DNA from: Pigmentiphaga sp. | Lineage (GTDB): Bacteria; Pseudomonadota; Gammaproteobacteria; Burkholderiales; Burkholderiaceae_B | DNA: 64,000 nt | Assembly (NCBI GenBank): GCA_023228945.1 | Contig: JALOAI010000022.1 | Span: 1-64,000 of the forward strand | Direction: 5' to 3' | In this document: positions 1-8,303 of the stretch, piece after piece | Layout: every line of letters begins with the position of its first letter | How positions within the stretch are numbered: position 1 is the first letter of the stretch | Notes under the pieces: model-generated | What the model was told of the DNA's origin: nothing | Seen by the model: only the letters and a program-made list of their open reading frames with translations | Databases searched by the model: none | Program-made: the position numbers and the translations under genes

Positions 1-80
1 GCTTTCACGGCCCGCTGACGCATCGCCTGCAGCGTATGGTGGTCCAGCTTTCGACCGTCTGTGTCACGTTTCGATTTCAT
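1..80 (-). mobile_element. IS630-type transposase, 5' fragment cut by the window edge
   Basis: Reading the minus strand from an ATG at position 80 gives 26 codons beginning MKSKRDTDGRKLDHHTLQAM, then RQRAVKA, before the window ends. The TDGRKLDHHTLQAMR start resembles the N-terminal helix-turn-helix region of IS630-family transposases. The rest of the gene lies outside the window, so intactness cannot be judged. It abuts the ISL3 remnant on the opposite strand, which suggests one IS landed in the other. Confidence 0.6.
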
Positions 81-144
81 CCCACATTATCTCAATATGT
101 GGCTTTACTTTCAAGAAGGTTAGTAAATCGGCGACAACTTCCCG

Positions 145-927
145 GTGAAAAGGGCTCAGATCTCCGGGCGCAGTTGCCCGCAGGTGCGCGGGATTGATGA
201 GCATTTTTTCACACGCAAGAAGGGCTACGCCACCACGCTGGTCGATCTGAAGAATCACAAGGTATTCGATGTGGTGCTGGGCCGCTCAGAGGCGAGCCTG
301 CGCAGCTATCTGAAGCGCGTGCCGGGCAAGGAGAAGGTGCGGGTCATTGTGATGGATCTGTCTGAGACGTATCGCCGGATCGCTCAGCAGTACTTTCCCA
401 ATGCCATGATCGTGGCCGACCGCTTCCATGTGGTGCGTTTGGTGAACCAGCACTTTCTGAAGCTGTGGCAGCAGTATGACCCCGAGGGCCGTAAGAACCG
501 TGGGCTGCTCAGCCTGATGCGCCGTCATCACTGGAAGCTCAGTGCGGGACAGAAGGAGAATCTGCATCAGTATTTGGCTCAAGAGCCGGTGCTTCGGGCA
601 CTGTACTTCGCCAAGCAGCAGTTGAAGGGCTTCTTGGTGATGAAGAACCTCAAAAGAAAGCGAGCCCAGAAGATGATGCCCCAGTTGCTGGCGTTGACCC
701 AGCAGTTTGAACAGAGTCCGGCCAGAGCATTGGCTCAGACGCTCAGGTCATGGCTGGAGCCTATCGCGCGGATGTGGTGCTTCACCAAATCCAATGGTAT
801 CACCGAGGGCTTCCACACGAAAATGGAGATGCTCTCACACCGTGCGTATGGGTTCAGGAACTTTGAGAATTACCGCATGAGGGTCTTGGCCCAGCGCGGT
901 TGGAACGGTGTGATCAACCGTGTCTAG
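145..927 (+). pseudogene. ISL3-family transposase, N-terminally truncated
   Basis: The frame encodes about 260 residues that look like the catalytic C-terminal two thirds of an ISL3-family DDE transposase. The conserved blocks are VRGIDEHFFTRKKGYATTLV, ADRFHVVRLVN and GITEGFHTKMEMLSHRAYGF; they carry the likely first Asp and final Glu of the DDE triad. ISL3 transposases are usually around 400 residues with an N-terminal zinc-binding and HTH part. That part is missing here: in-frame stops lie at 121-126, just upstream of the nominal GTG at 145. The gene is therefore a remnant, probably broken by the neighbouring IS630 element. It ends 43 bp from the 3' end of a tRNA-Gly. Confidence 0.8.
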
Positions 928-969
928 CGAGTGCCCATCCCCCGGTTATGGGGTAGAGCCCAAAATACT

Positions 970-1045
970 TGGAGCGGGAAACGAGTCTCGAACTCGCGAC
1001 CTCAACCTTGGCAAGGTTGCGCTCTACCAACTGAGCTATTCCCGC
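970..1045 (-). tRNA. tRNA-Gly (GCC), copy 1
   Basis: On the minus strand a 76-nt cloverleaf starts GCGGGAATAGCTCAGTTGGT, has the anticodon loop TTGCCAA (anticodon GCC) and ends CCCGCTCCA with an encoded CCA. The acceptor stem GCGGGAA/TTCCCGC pairs. It is nearly identical to the tRNA at 19182-19257; the one difference I see is in the T-loop region. Its 3' side faces the transposase remnants. Confidence 0.97.
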
Positions 1046-1090
1046 GTATCCTGTTGATGCGCAAAAGTATGCGAATCAGGAAAGACGCGA

Positions 1091-1120
1091 ACTATAGCAA
1101 AAGAAAATACCTGGTGTCAA
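1091..1120 (-). promoter_or_regulatory. sigma-70 promoter for tRNA-Gly copy 1
   Basis: On the minus strand a perfect TTGACA (-35, 1115-1120) is separated by 18 bp from TATAGT (-10, 1091-1096), placed to transcribe the tRNA starting at 1045. Between 1121 and 1361, ahead of the oxidoreductase gene, I see no gene and no other recognisable element. Confidence 0.7.
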
Positions 1121-1361
1121 ATAGACCAAGGGTAGTCGCTTGGGGCCGCCTGACGACCGCGCAGGCCAGCCGCGCCCGGTATCTGATGCAAAACGTAACT
1201 GACACCTTGGGCGCCTCTGCTCCACGGGGCAGAGGGCGCAGTTTGGCCCGAATGCCCGGGAACTGGCTGGATCTGGTGCGAATTCGACATCCTTCGACAT
1301 ACGCAGGCGTGGCGCTGCCGGTAGCGTCATAGAGGGAACAGGAACCTCGGGGAGACGCCAT

Positions 1362-3644
1362 ATGCCGCAACGAAGCCGCTACAAGCCCTATGACCAGCCC
1401 ACCGGCGGCTGGGGCTCCGTGAAATCGCTCATCAAGCATTCGACCCGGCAGCGGGCGGTTCACAGCGTGGTGAGCCTGGTGCGGGATCACAACAAGACGG
1501 GCGGCTACATGTGCACCAGCTGTGCCTGGGCCAAGCCGGCCGAGCCGCATCCCGCCGAGTTCTGCGAGAACGGCGCGAAGGCGACGTTCTGGGACCTGAC
1601 GTCCAAGCGCACCACACCCGACTTCTTTGCCCGTCATCCGGTCAGCGAGCTGTTGGAGTGGCAAGATTACGACCTTGAGAACGAAGGGCGGCTGACGCAC
1701 CCGATGCGCTACAACGCCGCCAGCGACACCTACGTGCCGGTGGCGTGGGAGGACGCGTTTGCGGATATCGGCCGCAAGCTGAAAAGCTACGACCCGAAGA
1801 GCGTGGTGTTCTATGCCTCGGGGCGCGCCTCGCTCGAAGCTTCGTATATGTACCAGTTGCTGGCTCGCCTGTACGGCAACAACAACCTGCCTGACAGCTC
1901 CAATATGTGTCACGAAACCACCTCGGTGGCGTTGCCGCAGAGCATCGGCACCTCGGTGGGTACGGTTCTGCTGGAAGACTTCATCGAGACGGATTGCATC
2001 TTTTCTTTTGGGCAGAATGTGGGTACCAATTCGCCACGCCTGCTTCATGAGCTGCAAAAGGTGCGCAAGCGCGACGTGCCCATCGTGGTATTCAATCCGC
2101 TGCGTGAAAGAGGGTGGGAGTCGTTCGTCAACCCCCAGCATCCGAAGCAGATGTTGACGCATCAGGCCACGCAGATCGCCACTCAGTATTATCAAGTGCG
2201 AGCAGGCGGCGACATCGCCGCGCTGATGGGCGTGGCGAAAGCCTTGCTGGCCCTGGATGACGAGGCCAAGGCCGCCGGGCGCCCCGGCGTACTCGACGAC
2301 GTCTTCATCGCCCGGCATACGCACGGGTTCGATGCCTTCGCCGCGAAGGTGCGCCAAACCTCGTGGAGCGCAATCACGGAAGGTGGCGGGCTGCCCCGCG
2401 AAGCGCTGGAGACCGCCGCGCAAACCTATGCCAGGGCGCGCGCCGTGATCGCGATCTACGGCATGGGCCTGACCCAGCATAAGCTGGGCGTGGACAATGT
2501 GCAGATGCTCATCAACCTGTTATTGATGCGCGGCAATATCGGCAAGCCGGGCGCCGGCATTTGCCCGGTGCGTGGCCATTCCAACGTGCAAGGTCAGCGC
2601 ACCGTGGGGATCGCCGAGAAAGCGGAGCTTGTGCCGCTGGATCATATGGCGGAGCGTTATGGCTTCGAGCCGCCGCGCGAGGACGGCTTGAACGCGGTGG
2701 AGGCTTGCGAAGCCGTGATCGAGGACCGGGTGAGCGCCTTCATCGGCTTGGGCGGCAATTTTTTGAGGGCCGTGCCCGAGCGCGGATTGATGGAAGCCAA
2801 ATGGCGCTCCCTGGATTTGTCGGTACAGGTGGCGACGAAGCTCAATCGTACCCACCTGATCACGGCGCGCACCACCTATCTTCTGCCGACGCTGGTGCGC
2901 TCGGAGATCGATGAGCAGGCCGGCGGCCCGCAAATCACGACGATGGAGGACTCGACCACCTGTATCCATGCTTCGCGCGGCAAGCACCGGCCGGCGAGCG
3001 AATACCTGTTGTCGGAGCCGCGGATCATCGCCGGGATCGCCAGGGCCGCGCTGGCGGTCAACCCCAAGGTGCCATGGGACGACTGGGTGGGCGATTATGC
3101 GCTGGTGCGCGATGAGATCGAGTTTGCCTTGCCCGACGACTTTCGCGATTTCAATGCGCGGCTGGACCAGCCCGGCGGCTTTCCGCGTCCCATTGCCGCC
3201 CGAGAACGCCGGTGGGAAACCGATACCGGCAGGGCGAACTTCAAGCTGCCCAAAGGACTGTCGGCCAGTTTCGACGAGGGCGGCGATCCCGAGGTCCTGC
3301 GCCTGATGACTTTGCGCTCGAACGATCAGTTCAATACCACCGTATACGGCTACGCCGATCGGCTGCGAGGCATTCATGGCTCGCGCATGATTCTGATGAT
3401 CCATCGCGACGACCGTTTGCGACTGAAGATCGCAGAAGGCGGGATGGCGCGGCTCACGACCGCCGTGGACGATGGGATCGTGCGCAGCCTTGGAGGATTC
3501 CGCGCGATCGATTTCGATATTCCGAAGGGAACGGTGGCGGCTTACTATCCGGAATGCAATGCATTGATTCCGCTCTGGCAGTTCGCGGAAGAAAGCAAGA
3601 CACCGGCTGCAAAATCGGTTCCGGTGCGGATTGCGCCGGAGTGA
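1362..3644 (+). CDS. ydeP: FdhF/YdeP family molybdopterin oxidoreductase
   Basis: A 760-residue protein, matching the length of E. coli YdeP, a formate-dehydrogenase-alpha-like protein implicated in acid resistance. It carries an early Cys pair (C51 and C54 in GGYMCTSCAWAKP) and a molybdopterin-binding core with conserved runs such as FSFGQNVGTNSPRLLHELQK, IYGMGLTQHKLGVDN and CPVRGHSNVQGQRTVGI. The C-terminal dinucleotide-binding domain (LRSNDQFNTTVYGYADRLRG) is also present. There is no in-frame UGA, so it does not use selenocysteine. The ATG at 1362 follows a GGGGAG Shine-Dalgarno sequence. Its true substrate is unknown for the family. The next genes (exported protein, MgtC-type protein) would fit an envelope or acid stress role, which is inference. 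Confidence 0.88.
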   Translation: MPQRSRYKPYDQPTGGWGSVKSLIKHSTRQRAVHSVVSLVRDHNKTGGYMCTSCAWAKPAEPHPAEFCENGAKATFWDLTSKRTTPDFFARHPVSELLEWQDYDLENEGRLTHPMRYNAASDTYVPVAWEDAFADIGRKLKSYDPKSVVFYASGRASLEASYMYQLLARLYGNNNLPDSSNMCHETTSVALPQSIGTSVGTVLLEDFIETDCIFSFGQNVGTNSPRLLHELQKVRKRDVPIVVFNPLRERGWESFVNPQHPKQMLTHQATQIATQYYQVRAGGDIAALMGVAKALLALDDEAKAAGRPGVLDDVFIARHTHGFDAFAAKVRQTSWSAITEGGGLPREALETAAQTYARARAVIAIYGMGLTQHKLGVDNVQMLINLLLMRGNIGKPGAGICPVRGHSNVQGQRTVGIAEKAELVPLDHMAERYGFEPPREDGLNAVEACEAVIEDRVSAFIGLGGNFLRAVPERGLMEAKWRSLDLSVQVATKLNRTHLITARTTYLLPTLVRSEIDEQAGGPQITTMEDSTTCIHASRGKHRPASEYLLSEPRIIAGIARAALAVNPKVPWDDWVGDYALVRDEIEFALPDDFRDFNARLDQPGGFPRPIAARERRWETDTGRANFKLPKGLSASFDEGGDPEVLRLMTLRSNDQFNTTVYGYADRLRGIHGSRMILMIHRDDRLRLKIAEGGMARLTTAVDDGIVRSLGGFRAIDFDIPKGTVAAYYPECNALIPLWQFAEESKTPAAKSVPVRIAPE

Positions 3645-3718
3645 GTCCAGGCCCCTGGCGACGGCTTGGCCAGTGAGCAGGTCGCGAGCGATGCGACGGC
3701 TGCGCAAGCGGAGGCGGT

Positions 3719-4276
3719 ATGAAATTCTATCGGCGGGGAGTGGCGGTCATGCTGGCCATCGGAGGCGTGGTCGGCCCTGTCGCCGGCCACGGCCCGGAGG
3801 CGCCGCAAGAGCCTGGAGCCGCCTGGAGTGCCAGGGTCGACAGCGTGGCCTCGTTATTTGATATGGACGAGATCCGGCGCCGGGTGGATGCCGAGCTGGA
3901 AAAAGACGGCCAGGCCCATTCGGCCCCGGAGCTGTCGTCGGCCGAAACCGCGGCAATCAAAGAGATCCGGCTGCACCGGATGGTGCGTGATTATGTCAAA
4001 GAGGGGATGTTCGATCCGAAAAGCGCGGAGTTTCGTAACCAATACGGAATTTGCGGCGAAGTGAATACCATCGACCGCACCAGTGGATATACCGGGTATC
4101 GGCACTTTATCGCCGGCTCCAAGGATTTGGTGGTTCTTGAGCATGGCGGCGATCTGCCGCAGGAGGATTTCGAGGCGCTTTGGGATAAAGTGTGCGCTGA
4201 GTCGCCTACGGGGGCGCCCCGGAAACAGGGAGCTTCATTTTTGTTCCAAGCGTCCGATGATGGCCAAGACGAATAA
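3719..4276 (+). CDS. small exported protein with a conserved DPKSAEFRN/CGEVN domain
   Basis: A 185-residue protein. The first 24 residues look like a signal peptide: KFYRR, then a hydrophobic run, then a VAGHG cleavage region. A charged, probably helical middle (about 45-95) precedes a C-terminal block, DPKSAEFRNQYGICGEVNTI, then YTGYRHFIAGS. That pattern is shared by small periplasmic proteins of unknown function in many proteobacteria. The start is supported by GGAGG five bases upstream of ATG 3719. It lies 74 bp after ydeP and its last 42 bp overlap the 3' end of the convergent MgtC-type gene. Function unknown. Confidence 0.6.
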   Translation: MKFYRRGVAVMLAIGGVVGPVAGHGPEAPQEPGAAWSARVDSVASLFDMDEIRRRVDAELEKDGQAHSAPELSSAETAAIKEIRLHRMVRDYVKEGMFDPKSAEFRNQYGICGEVNTIDRTSGYTGYRHFIAGSKDLVVLEHGGDLPQEDFEALWDKVCAESPTGAPRKQGASFLFQASDDGQDE

Positions 4277-4705
4277 CGTGATGAGCGTGCTGACCACGGC
4301 GGTTGCCTCCCGGCCGTAGCCCACCGAAAATCCCACGGCGGCGGCGATCCAGAGGCTGGCGGCCGTTGTCAGCCCTCGGACTTCGAGCGCCTTTTCCTGT
4401 TTCAGAATCGCGCCGGCACCAAGAAAGCCGACCCCGGTGACCAAGCCCTGCATGACCCGGCTGATGGCGTCTTCCCCCATGCCGCTGGTGGTGGGCACCA
4501 ATACGAAGATCGCCGAGCCCAGGGAGACCAGCATATGGGTGCGCAGCCCTGCATCCTTGCCGCGGCGCTCGCGTTCGTAGCCGATGGCCGCGCCCAGCAG
4601 CGTTGCCAGGCTCAGGCGCAGAACGATGATCGTGGCTTCGCGCAGGTCTGCCATATCGGAGAACTCGCTCACCATGGTTTGCCAGATTATTGCCAAGGCC
4701 GACAT
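4235..4705 (-). CDS. MgtC/SapB family membrane protein
   Basis: A 156-residue inner-membrane protein with the MgtC/SapB signature: ATLLGAAIGYERERRGKDAG, then LRTHMLVSLGSAIF and VTGVGFLGAGAIL. About five hydrophobic helices are visible. Family members are linked to Mg2+ limitation, membrane potential and virulence, but many are not transporters and the biochemical role is unsettled. I chose ATG 4705 because GCGGAG lies just upstream; an in-frame ATG at 4747 would add 14 residues without an obvious ribosome site. A short GCCCT/AGGGC inverted repeat precedes the ribosome site. The gene converges on and overlaps the exported-protein gene at 3719-4276. Confidence 0.82.
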   Translation of the reverse strand: MSALAIIWQTMVSEFSDMADLREATIIVLRLSLATLLGAAIGYERERRGKDAGLRTHMLVSLGSAIFVLVPTTSGMGEDAISRVMQGLVTGVGFLGAGAILKQEKALEVRGLTTAASLWIAAAVGFSVGYGREATAVVSTLITLFVLAIIGRLEQK

Positions 4706-4922
4706 TCTTGACTCCGCTGCCCTTGAGAGGGCGTTTTTAGTATGCAAGTCGAAGCCGATTATGCGACCTGGAGCGAAGGGCGACGTTACTTTCTACGACC
4801 GAGATTGGCGGAGTGTGGGACGAATGGGTTGTTGCGCCTGCGTCCGTTGCGCAATTTTACGTTGAATTACAAGGTGGCGGAACCGCTTCCCGTACAGTGG
4901 GCGCGTCTTGTTGGAGATCGAG

Positions 4923-5435
4923 ATGCTACAGAATCAAAGCCCGCCCAGTTCGGAAAATGGAGCTGTCCAACCGCCTGCAAGCCACTTCGACTTCGATCAT
5001 TATTTTGATTCGTTGGCGTCGAAGGTGGCCCAATGGGCCGGGTCGCCCTGGATATTTTCCACTGCCTTGTTTCTGGTGGGGGTGTGGGCATTGGCGGGGC
5101 CGATATTCCATTTTTCGTCCACCTGGCAATTGGTGATCAATACCGGAACCACCATCGTGACGTTCCTGATGGTTTTTCTGATTCAGCATAGCCAGAATAA
5201 AGACAGCCAGGCGGTGCACCTGAAACTCGACGAGTTGCTTCGCGCCCTGAAGGGCGCCAATGAGCGACTGATAGCCGCCGAGGAAATGGAGGAGCGCCAA
5301 CTGAAAGAGTTGCGCGCGGTGACGCGCCACAAAGAGGAGGCCAAAGAGGGCAGGAACGGCACCGCTGCGCCCGCATCCCGGGGGCCGAACGGCGCCGATC
5401 GCCACGATGCGGATAAGCCGGGCGGGCGACCCTAA
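4923..5435 (+). CDS. low-affinity iron permease-like membrane protein
   Basis: A 170-residue protein with two hydrophobic helices (WIFSTALFLVGVWALAGPIF, then the TTIVTFLMVFLIQ segment) followed by HSQNKDSQAVHLKLDELLRA. This arrangement is characteristic of the family named after yeast low-affinity iron permease. Bacterial members are small two-helix proteins whose transport role is unproven. The tail is charged and probably helical. ATG 4923 is preferred because GGAG lies seven bases upstream; a TTG at 4908 would add five residues. The 217 bp upstream separate it from the divergent MgtC-type gene and presumably hold both promoters. Confidence 0.7.
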   Translation: MLQNQSPPSSENGAVQPPASHFDFDHYFDSLASKVAQWAGSPWIFSTALFLVGVWALAGPIFHFSSTWQLVINTGTTIVTFLMVFLIQHSQNKDSQAVHLKLDELLRALKGANERLIAAEEMEERQLKELRAVTRHKEEAKEGRNGTAAPASRGPNGADRHDADKPGGRP

Positions 5436-5518
5436 AACATCTGCTGGAAGCCGGCGGGCATGATGCGTGCTGCCCAGTGTGCCTCATAGCACATTCGCCC
5501 ACTCGGCAGGAGATCGTC

Positions 5519-6085
5519 ATGGCTGGAAGCACCGCTACGGAAATCATTCAAGGCTGGCCAGAGGAGTCACGGGAGGCCGCGCAACTCGTTATCGACAAGT
5601 ATGGCGAACCGCAAGAGACCACCGCGACGCTACTGGTGTGGCACAAGCCCGGACCCTGGAAACGCATCGTGGCTTCACGGGTTTTCTACGAGCATCGCTT
5701 TCCCACGCCCCACATGGACAGCGTCGAATCGTTCATCGATTATCGCGTCCCGGTCGACAAGTTTGACGATATCGCTCGCTTCGATGGCAGTATCATCGTG
5801 GAAAGAACGGTCGGCGAAGTCTCTGCGCGCTGCCATGATGAAGAGGCCAATTTCCTGGCGCTCAACCTCATGCACGATATCGTCAGGGGCGCTAAAACCG
5901 TGGATGAAGCCCGCGCGTACTATGGCAAAGAGTTCCTGGACTATCGCCGAAAGAAACCCACGCCCTATATGGATGGATTGAAGTTCAAACCAGGCGACGC
6001 GAGCTCCAAGGATCCCGACGTTCCTATCCTGAGCGATGAAGATCTCAGGCAGGCGGAGCGGGAAGGGGACGCTAAGGGTGGTTAA
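5519..6085 (+). CDS. conserved hypothetical protein, soluble
   Basis: A 188-residue protein without signal peptide or membrane helices, beginning MAGSTATEIIQGWPEESREA. It has a mixed alpha/beta look with conserved-looking segments (LVWHKPGPWKRIVASRVFYE, ESFIDYRVP, FLALNLMHDIVRG) and an acidic C-terminus. AGGAG six bases before ATG 5519 supports the start. It lies 83 bp downstream of the iron-permease-like gene in the same direction, so the two are probably co-transcribed. I do not recognise a biochemical function. Its 3' half is antisense to the overrunning FUSC reading frame. Confidence 0.65.
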   Translation: MAGSTATEIIQGWPEESREAAQLVIDKYGEPQETTATLLVWHKPGPWKRIVASRVFYEHRFPTPHMDSVESFIDYRVPVDKFDDIARFDGSIIVERTVGEVSARCHDEEANFLALNLMHDIVRGAKTVDEARAYYGKEFLDYRRKKPTPYMDGLKFKPGDASSKDPDVPILSDEDLRQAEREGDAKGG

Positions 6086-8242
6086 CAGCCTGCCATTGCA
6101 GAGCAAACAAAAGCGGCCCACATCGCTGTGAGCCGCATATTGTCTGGAGGCGCAACCCGGAATCGAACCGAGGTCAACGGATTTGCAATCCGGTGCATAA
6201 CCACTCTGCCATTGCGCCAAGCATGCACCAGCCCTGTGCCGATGACGAGCCGGAAAGCCTATCAATACGCCGTAAGCGCTGGAAAGGCCAAGCCGAGTAG
6301 GTTTTAAATTATGACTTGCCGATGGGCTCTTGTCAAATATAGCCTCCGGGTTGCGGTACCGCCCCCGCTCTGGCGTTGCTTGGCAACGATTCGATCTCCT
6401 GCGAGAGGCTGGCTGCGAGGCGCCGCTCCGGACTGCCGGGGGCAAGTCGGACGCGGAATCGGATAGCTGAAAGGAGCCGCCGCCGCCCAAGGCTCGAGCC
6501 AGACCGGCAAGGCTGGGCGATGGCGTCATCGAGCGTTCCGGCGTGGCGGTATAGGCGGTGATGGCATCGCCCATTCGCTCCAGGCTGGCGAGGCGCGGCA
6601 GCCAGAGAGCGGCCTCGGCACTGGCGGGTGGCGGGTCGGCCTGGGATCTGAGGATCTGGGCGCGCAGCGTCGCCAGGCGCGCGTAGACGCGGCCGCGGAT
6701 TGGCGCGGTATCCGCCACGCCGCCGGCGGGCGTTGTGGAAAGCACGGCCAGGAGATAGCTCGCGACCGCGTGCCGGCAGTCGTCAAAATCACGCGTGAAG
6801 TAACGCGTTCGGTGTTTTGGCCAGAGCCAGTAGCCGAACACCATGACGATGGCGCTTCCGATGAGGGTGTCGCTGAGTCGCTGGAAGGCGTAGTTGGCGT
6901 CGCCGGTTCCCGGCACGATGATATCCACCAGCATGAGCACAAGTGGCGTGAGCACGACGGCCTGCAGGGCATAGGAGCTTTGCATGGCCCAAGGCAGAAT
7001 ACCGGCCAGGATGGCCATGATGAGGGCAAAGCCGAAGTTCTTGGGAACCAGGATCAGGATGAGAGCGCCCGCCAGCACGCCAGCCAGGGTACCGATGCTG
7101 CGCAGGAGGGCGCGCGCAAAAATGGATCCCAGGTCGGGCTTCATCACCAACCCCACCGTCAGGGGCACCCAGAACCAGTGATTCCCCGGATTGATCCAGC
7201 GGCTGGCATAGGCCAGGGCCAGGCAAAGCGACAAGGCCAGCGCCGACAGGACGGCCTCGCGATCCGGCATCCTGGATGGGCGCCGGCCGAGAGAGTCGCC
7301 GGATGCGAGGGCGTGGCGGAATTCGGCTCGTGGCGAGGTTTTGGAGTCTGGCCCGGCCAGGAGCGTGGCGAGCGATTGCAAGGGCGCGGCCAACGGCCCA
7401 TCCGGATTGGAGTCGGCGCGAAAAGTCTTCGCCCCGGCCGCGGCAAGGGCCAGCAGGCGCAACTGGCGAGAGGCGGATCGCAATGTCTCGGTGTCGTCGG
7501 TTGCGAGGATGATGGCGAAAGCGGCGTCGCATTGTTGCCGCGCAAGCGCGAAACACTGGAGAGCACGATGATCACGAGCCCCGGGCGGCAAGGCCGCCTC
7601 CAGAACCGCCAGTTCGTCGGTGACGGCGCGTCGATGGAGGGTGGTGGGGCGGCCCTCGGCTCGTTCCTCGGCCAGGTCGGCGAGGGCGGCCAACAGGGTG
7701 GCCAGCGTATCGCGTTGGGGGTGTTGTCGGCAGAACCAGGCTTCGATGCCCAGCAGCAAGGCATAGAACAGGGCGCCGGCCAGATACAGCAGGGCGGGCT
7801 CCCAAAAGGGCGCAATGGCGGGTACACCTACGGCGATGGCGGCCGTGAGCAGAAACTGGAGGCATCCTATCGAGAGTGTGGCGCTGTAGCTGCTGACGAT
7901 GCCCGCGCCGAAAGCGAGACCAGCCATGGCGACGACGACGCCGGCCCACGGCATCCCTGTCAGATAACCCGCCAGGTAACCGACCGCGCCCATGGGCGCG
8001 GCGATGGCCAGGCGGCGGAGCACCATGGCATCGGGTCCGGCTTGTTCGGCCGTGGTCATCATGAGCGCACCCATGGCGATCCACATGCCGGTCATGATGT
8101 TATCGAGCGCGAGGCCGGCGGCAAAGGGCAGGCCGACGCTGATCGCCGCTCGAACGGCGCGCGGCCAGTGCCAGGGCGCGGGTTTGAGGCGGGCCAGCTG
8201 TTGCAGCCAGGTAGTCAGCGGGCGAGACGAGTTATCGACCAT
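5675..8242 (-). CDS. FUSC family inner-membrane protein (YccS/AaeB-like), frame runs past the expected end
   Basis: From ATG 8242 (MVDNSSRPLTTWLQQLARLK) the protein has two sets of membrane helices (roughly residues 35-175 and 355-505) separated and followed by soluble domains. This is the layout of fusaric-acid-resistance/aromatic-acid exporter-like proteins. The motif NHWFWVPLTVGLVMKPDLGS, then IFARALLRSIGT, is typical of the second FUSC domain. The recognisable protein ends near 6500. The frame has no stop until 5675, so it continues through the tRNA-Cys, its terminator and antisense to the neighbouring gene. The other two minus-strand frames stop at 6304 and 6309, so a frameshift or lost stop near 6300-6500 is likely. 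No good ribosome site is visible. Transport substrate unknown. Confidence 0.7.
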   Translation of the reverse strand: MVDNSSRPLTTWLQQLARLKPAPWHWPRAVRAAISVGLPFAAGLALDNIMTGMWIAMGALMMTTAEQAGPDAMVLRRLAIAAPMGAVGYLAGYLTGMPWAGVVVAMAGLAFGAGIVSSYSATLSIGCLQFLLTAAIAVGVPAIAPFWEPALLYLAGALFYALLLGIEAWFCRQHPQRDTLATLLAALADLAEERAEGRPTTLHRRAVTDELAVLEAALPPGARDHRALQCFALARQQCDAAFAIILATDDTETLRSASRQLRLLALAAAGAKTFRADSNPDGPLAAPLQSLATLLAGPDSKTSPRAEFRHALASGDSLGRRPSRMPDREAVLSALALSLCLALAYASRWINPGNHWFWVPLTVGLVMKPDLGSIFARALLRSIGTLAGVLAGALILILVPKNFGFALIMAILAGILPWAMQSSYALQAVVLTPLVLMLVDIIVPGTGDANYAFQRLSDTLIGSAIVMVFGYWLWPKHRTRYFTRDFDDCRHAVASYLLAVLSTTPAGGVADTAPIRGRVYARLATLRAQILRSQADPPPASAEAALWLPRLASLERMGDAITAYTATPERSMTPSPSLAGLARALGGGGSFQLSDSASDLPPAVRSGASQPASRRRSNRCQATPERGRYRNPEAIFDKSPSASHNLKPTRLGLSSAYGVLIGFPARHRHRAGACLAQWQSGYAPDCKSVDLGSIPGCASRQYAAHSDVGRFCLLCNGRLLTTLSVPFPLRLPEIFIAQDRNVGILGARVAWFELQSIHIGRGFLSAIVQELFAIVRAGFIHGFSAPDDIVHEVERQEIGLFIMAARRDFADRSFHDDTAIEASDIVKLVDRDAIIDERFDAVHVGRGKAMLVENP
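6105..6136 (-). terminator. rho-independent terminator of tRNA-Cys
   Basis: On the minus strand, just past the tRNA-Cys 3' end, GCGGCTCACA pairs with TGTGGGCCGC around a GCGA loop and is followed by TTTTGTTT. The stem is ten base pairs with one G-T pair. Confidence 0.85.
6145..6218 (-). tRNA. tRNA-Cys (GCA)
   Basis: On the minus strand a 74-nt cloverleaf starts GGCGCAATGGCAGAGTGGTT, has anticodon loop ATTGCAAA (GCA) and ends TTGCGCCTCCA with encoded CCA. The acceptor stem GGCGCAA/TTGCGCC pairs fully, and a strong terminator follows. It lies inside the long open frame of the FUSC gene on the same strand. Confidence 0.97.
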
Positions 8243-8303
8243 ATGGTGTCTAGAGCGTGAGGAAGCAGATCGGGCTTCGCATTCAAGCCTTGAGGCATCT
8301 TGA

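Noticed and set aside
1362..3644. Selenocysteine-containing formate dehydrogenase
   Set aside because: There is no in-frame UGA and the motifs fit the YdeP branch, not FdhF proper.
6770..8260. A 496-codon plus-strand frame opposite the FUSC gene
   Set aside because: Gly/Gln/Arg-rich shadow; the minus-strand frame has clear membrane helices and FUSC motifs.
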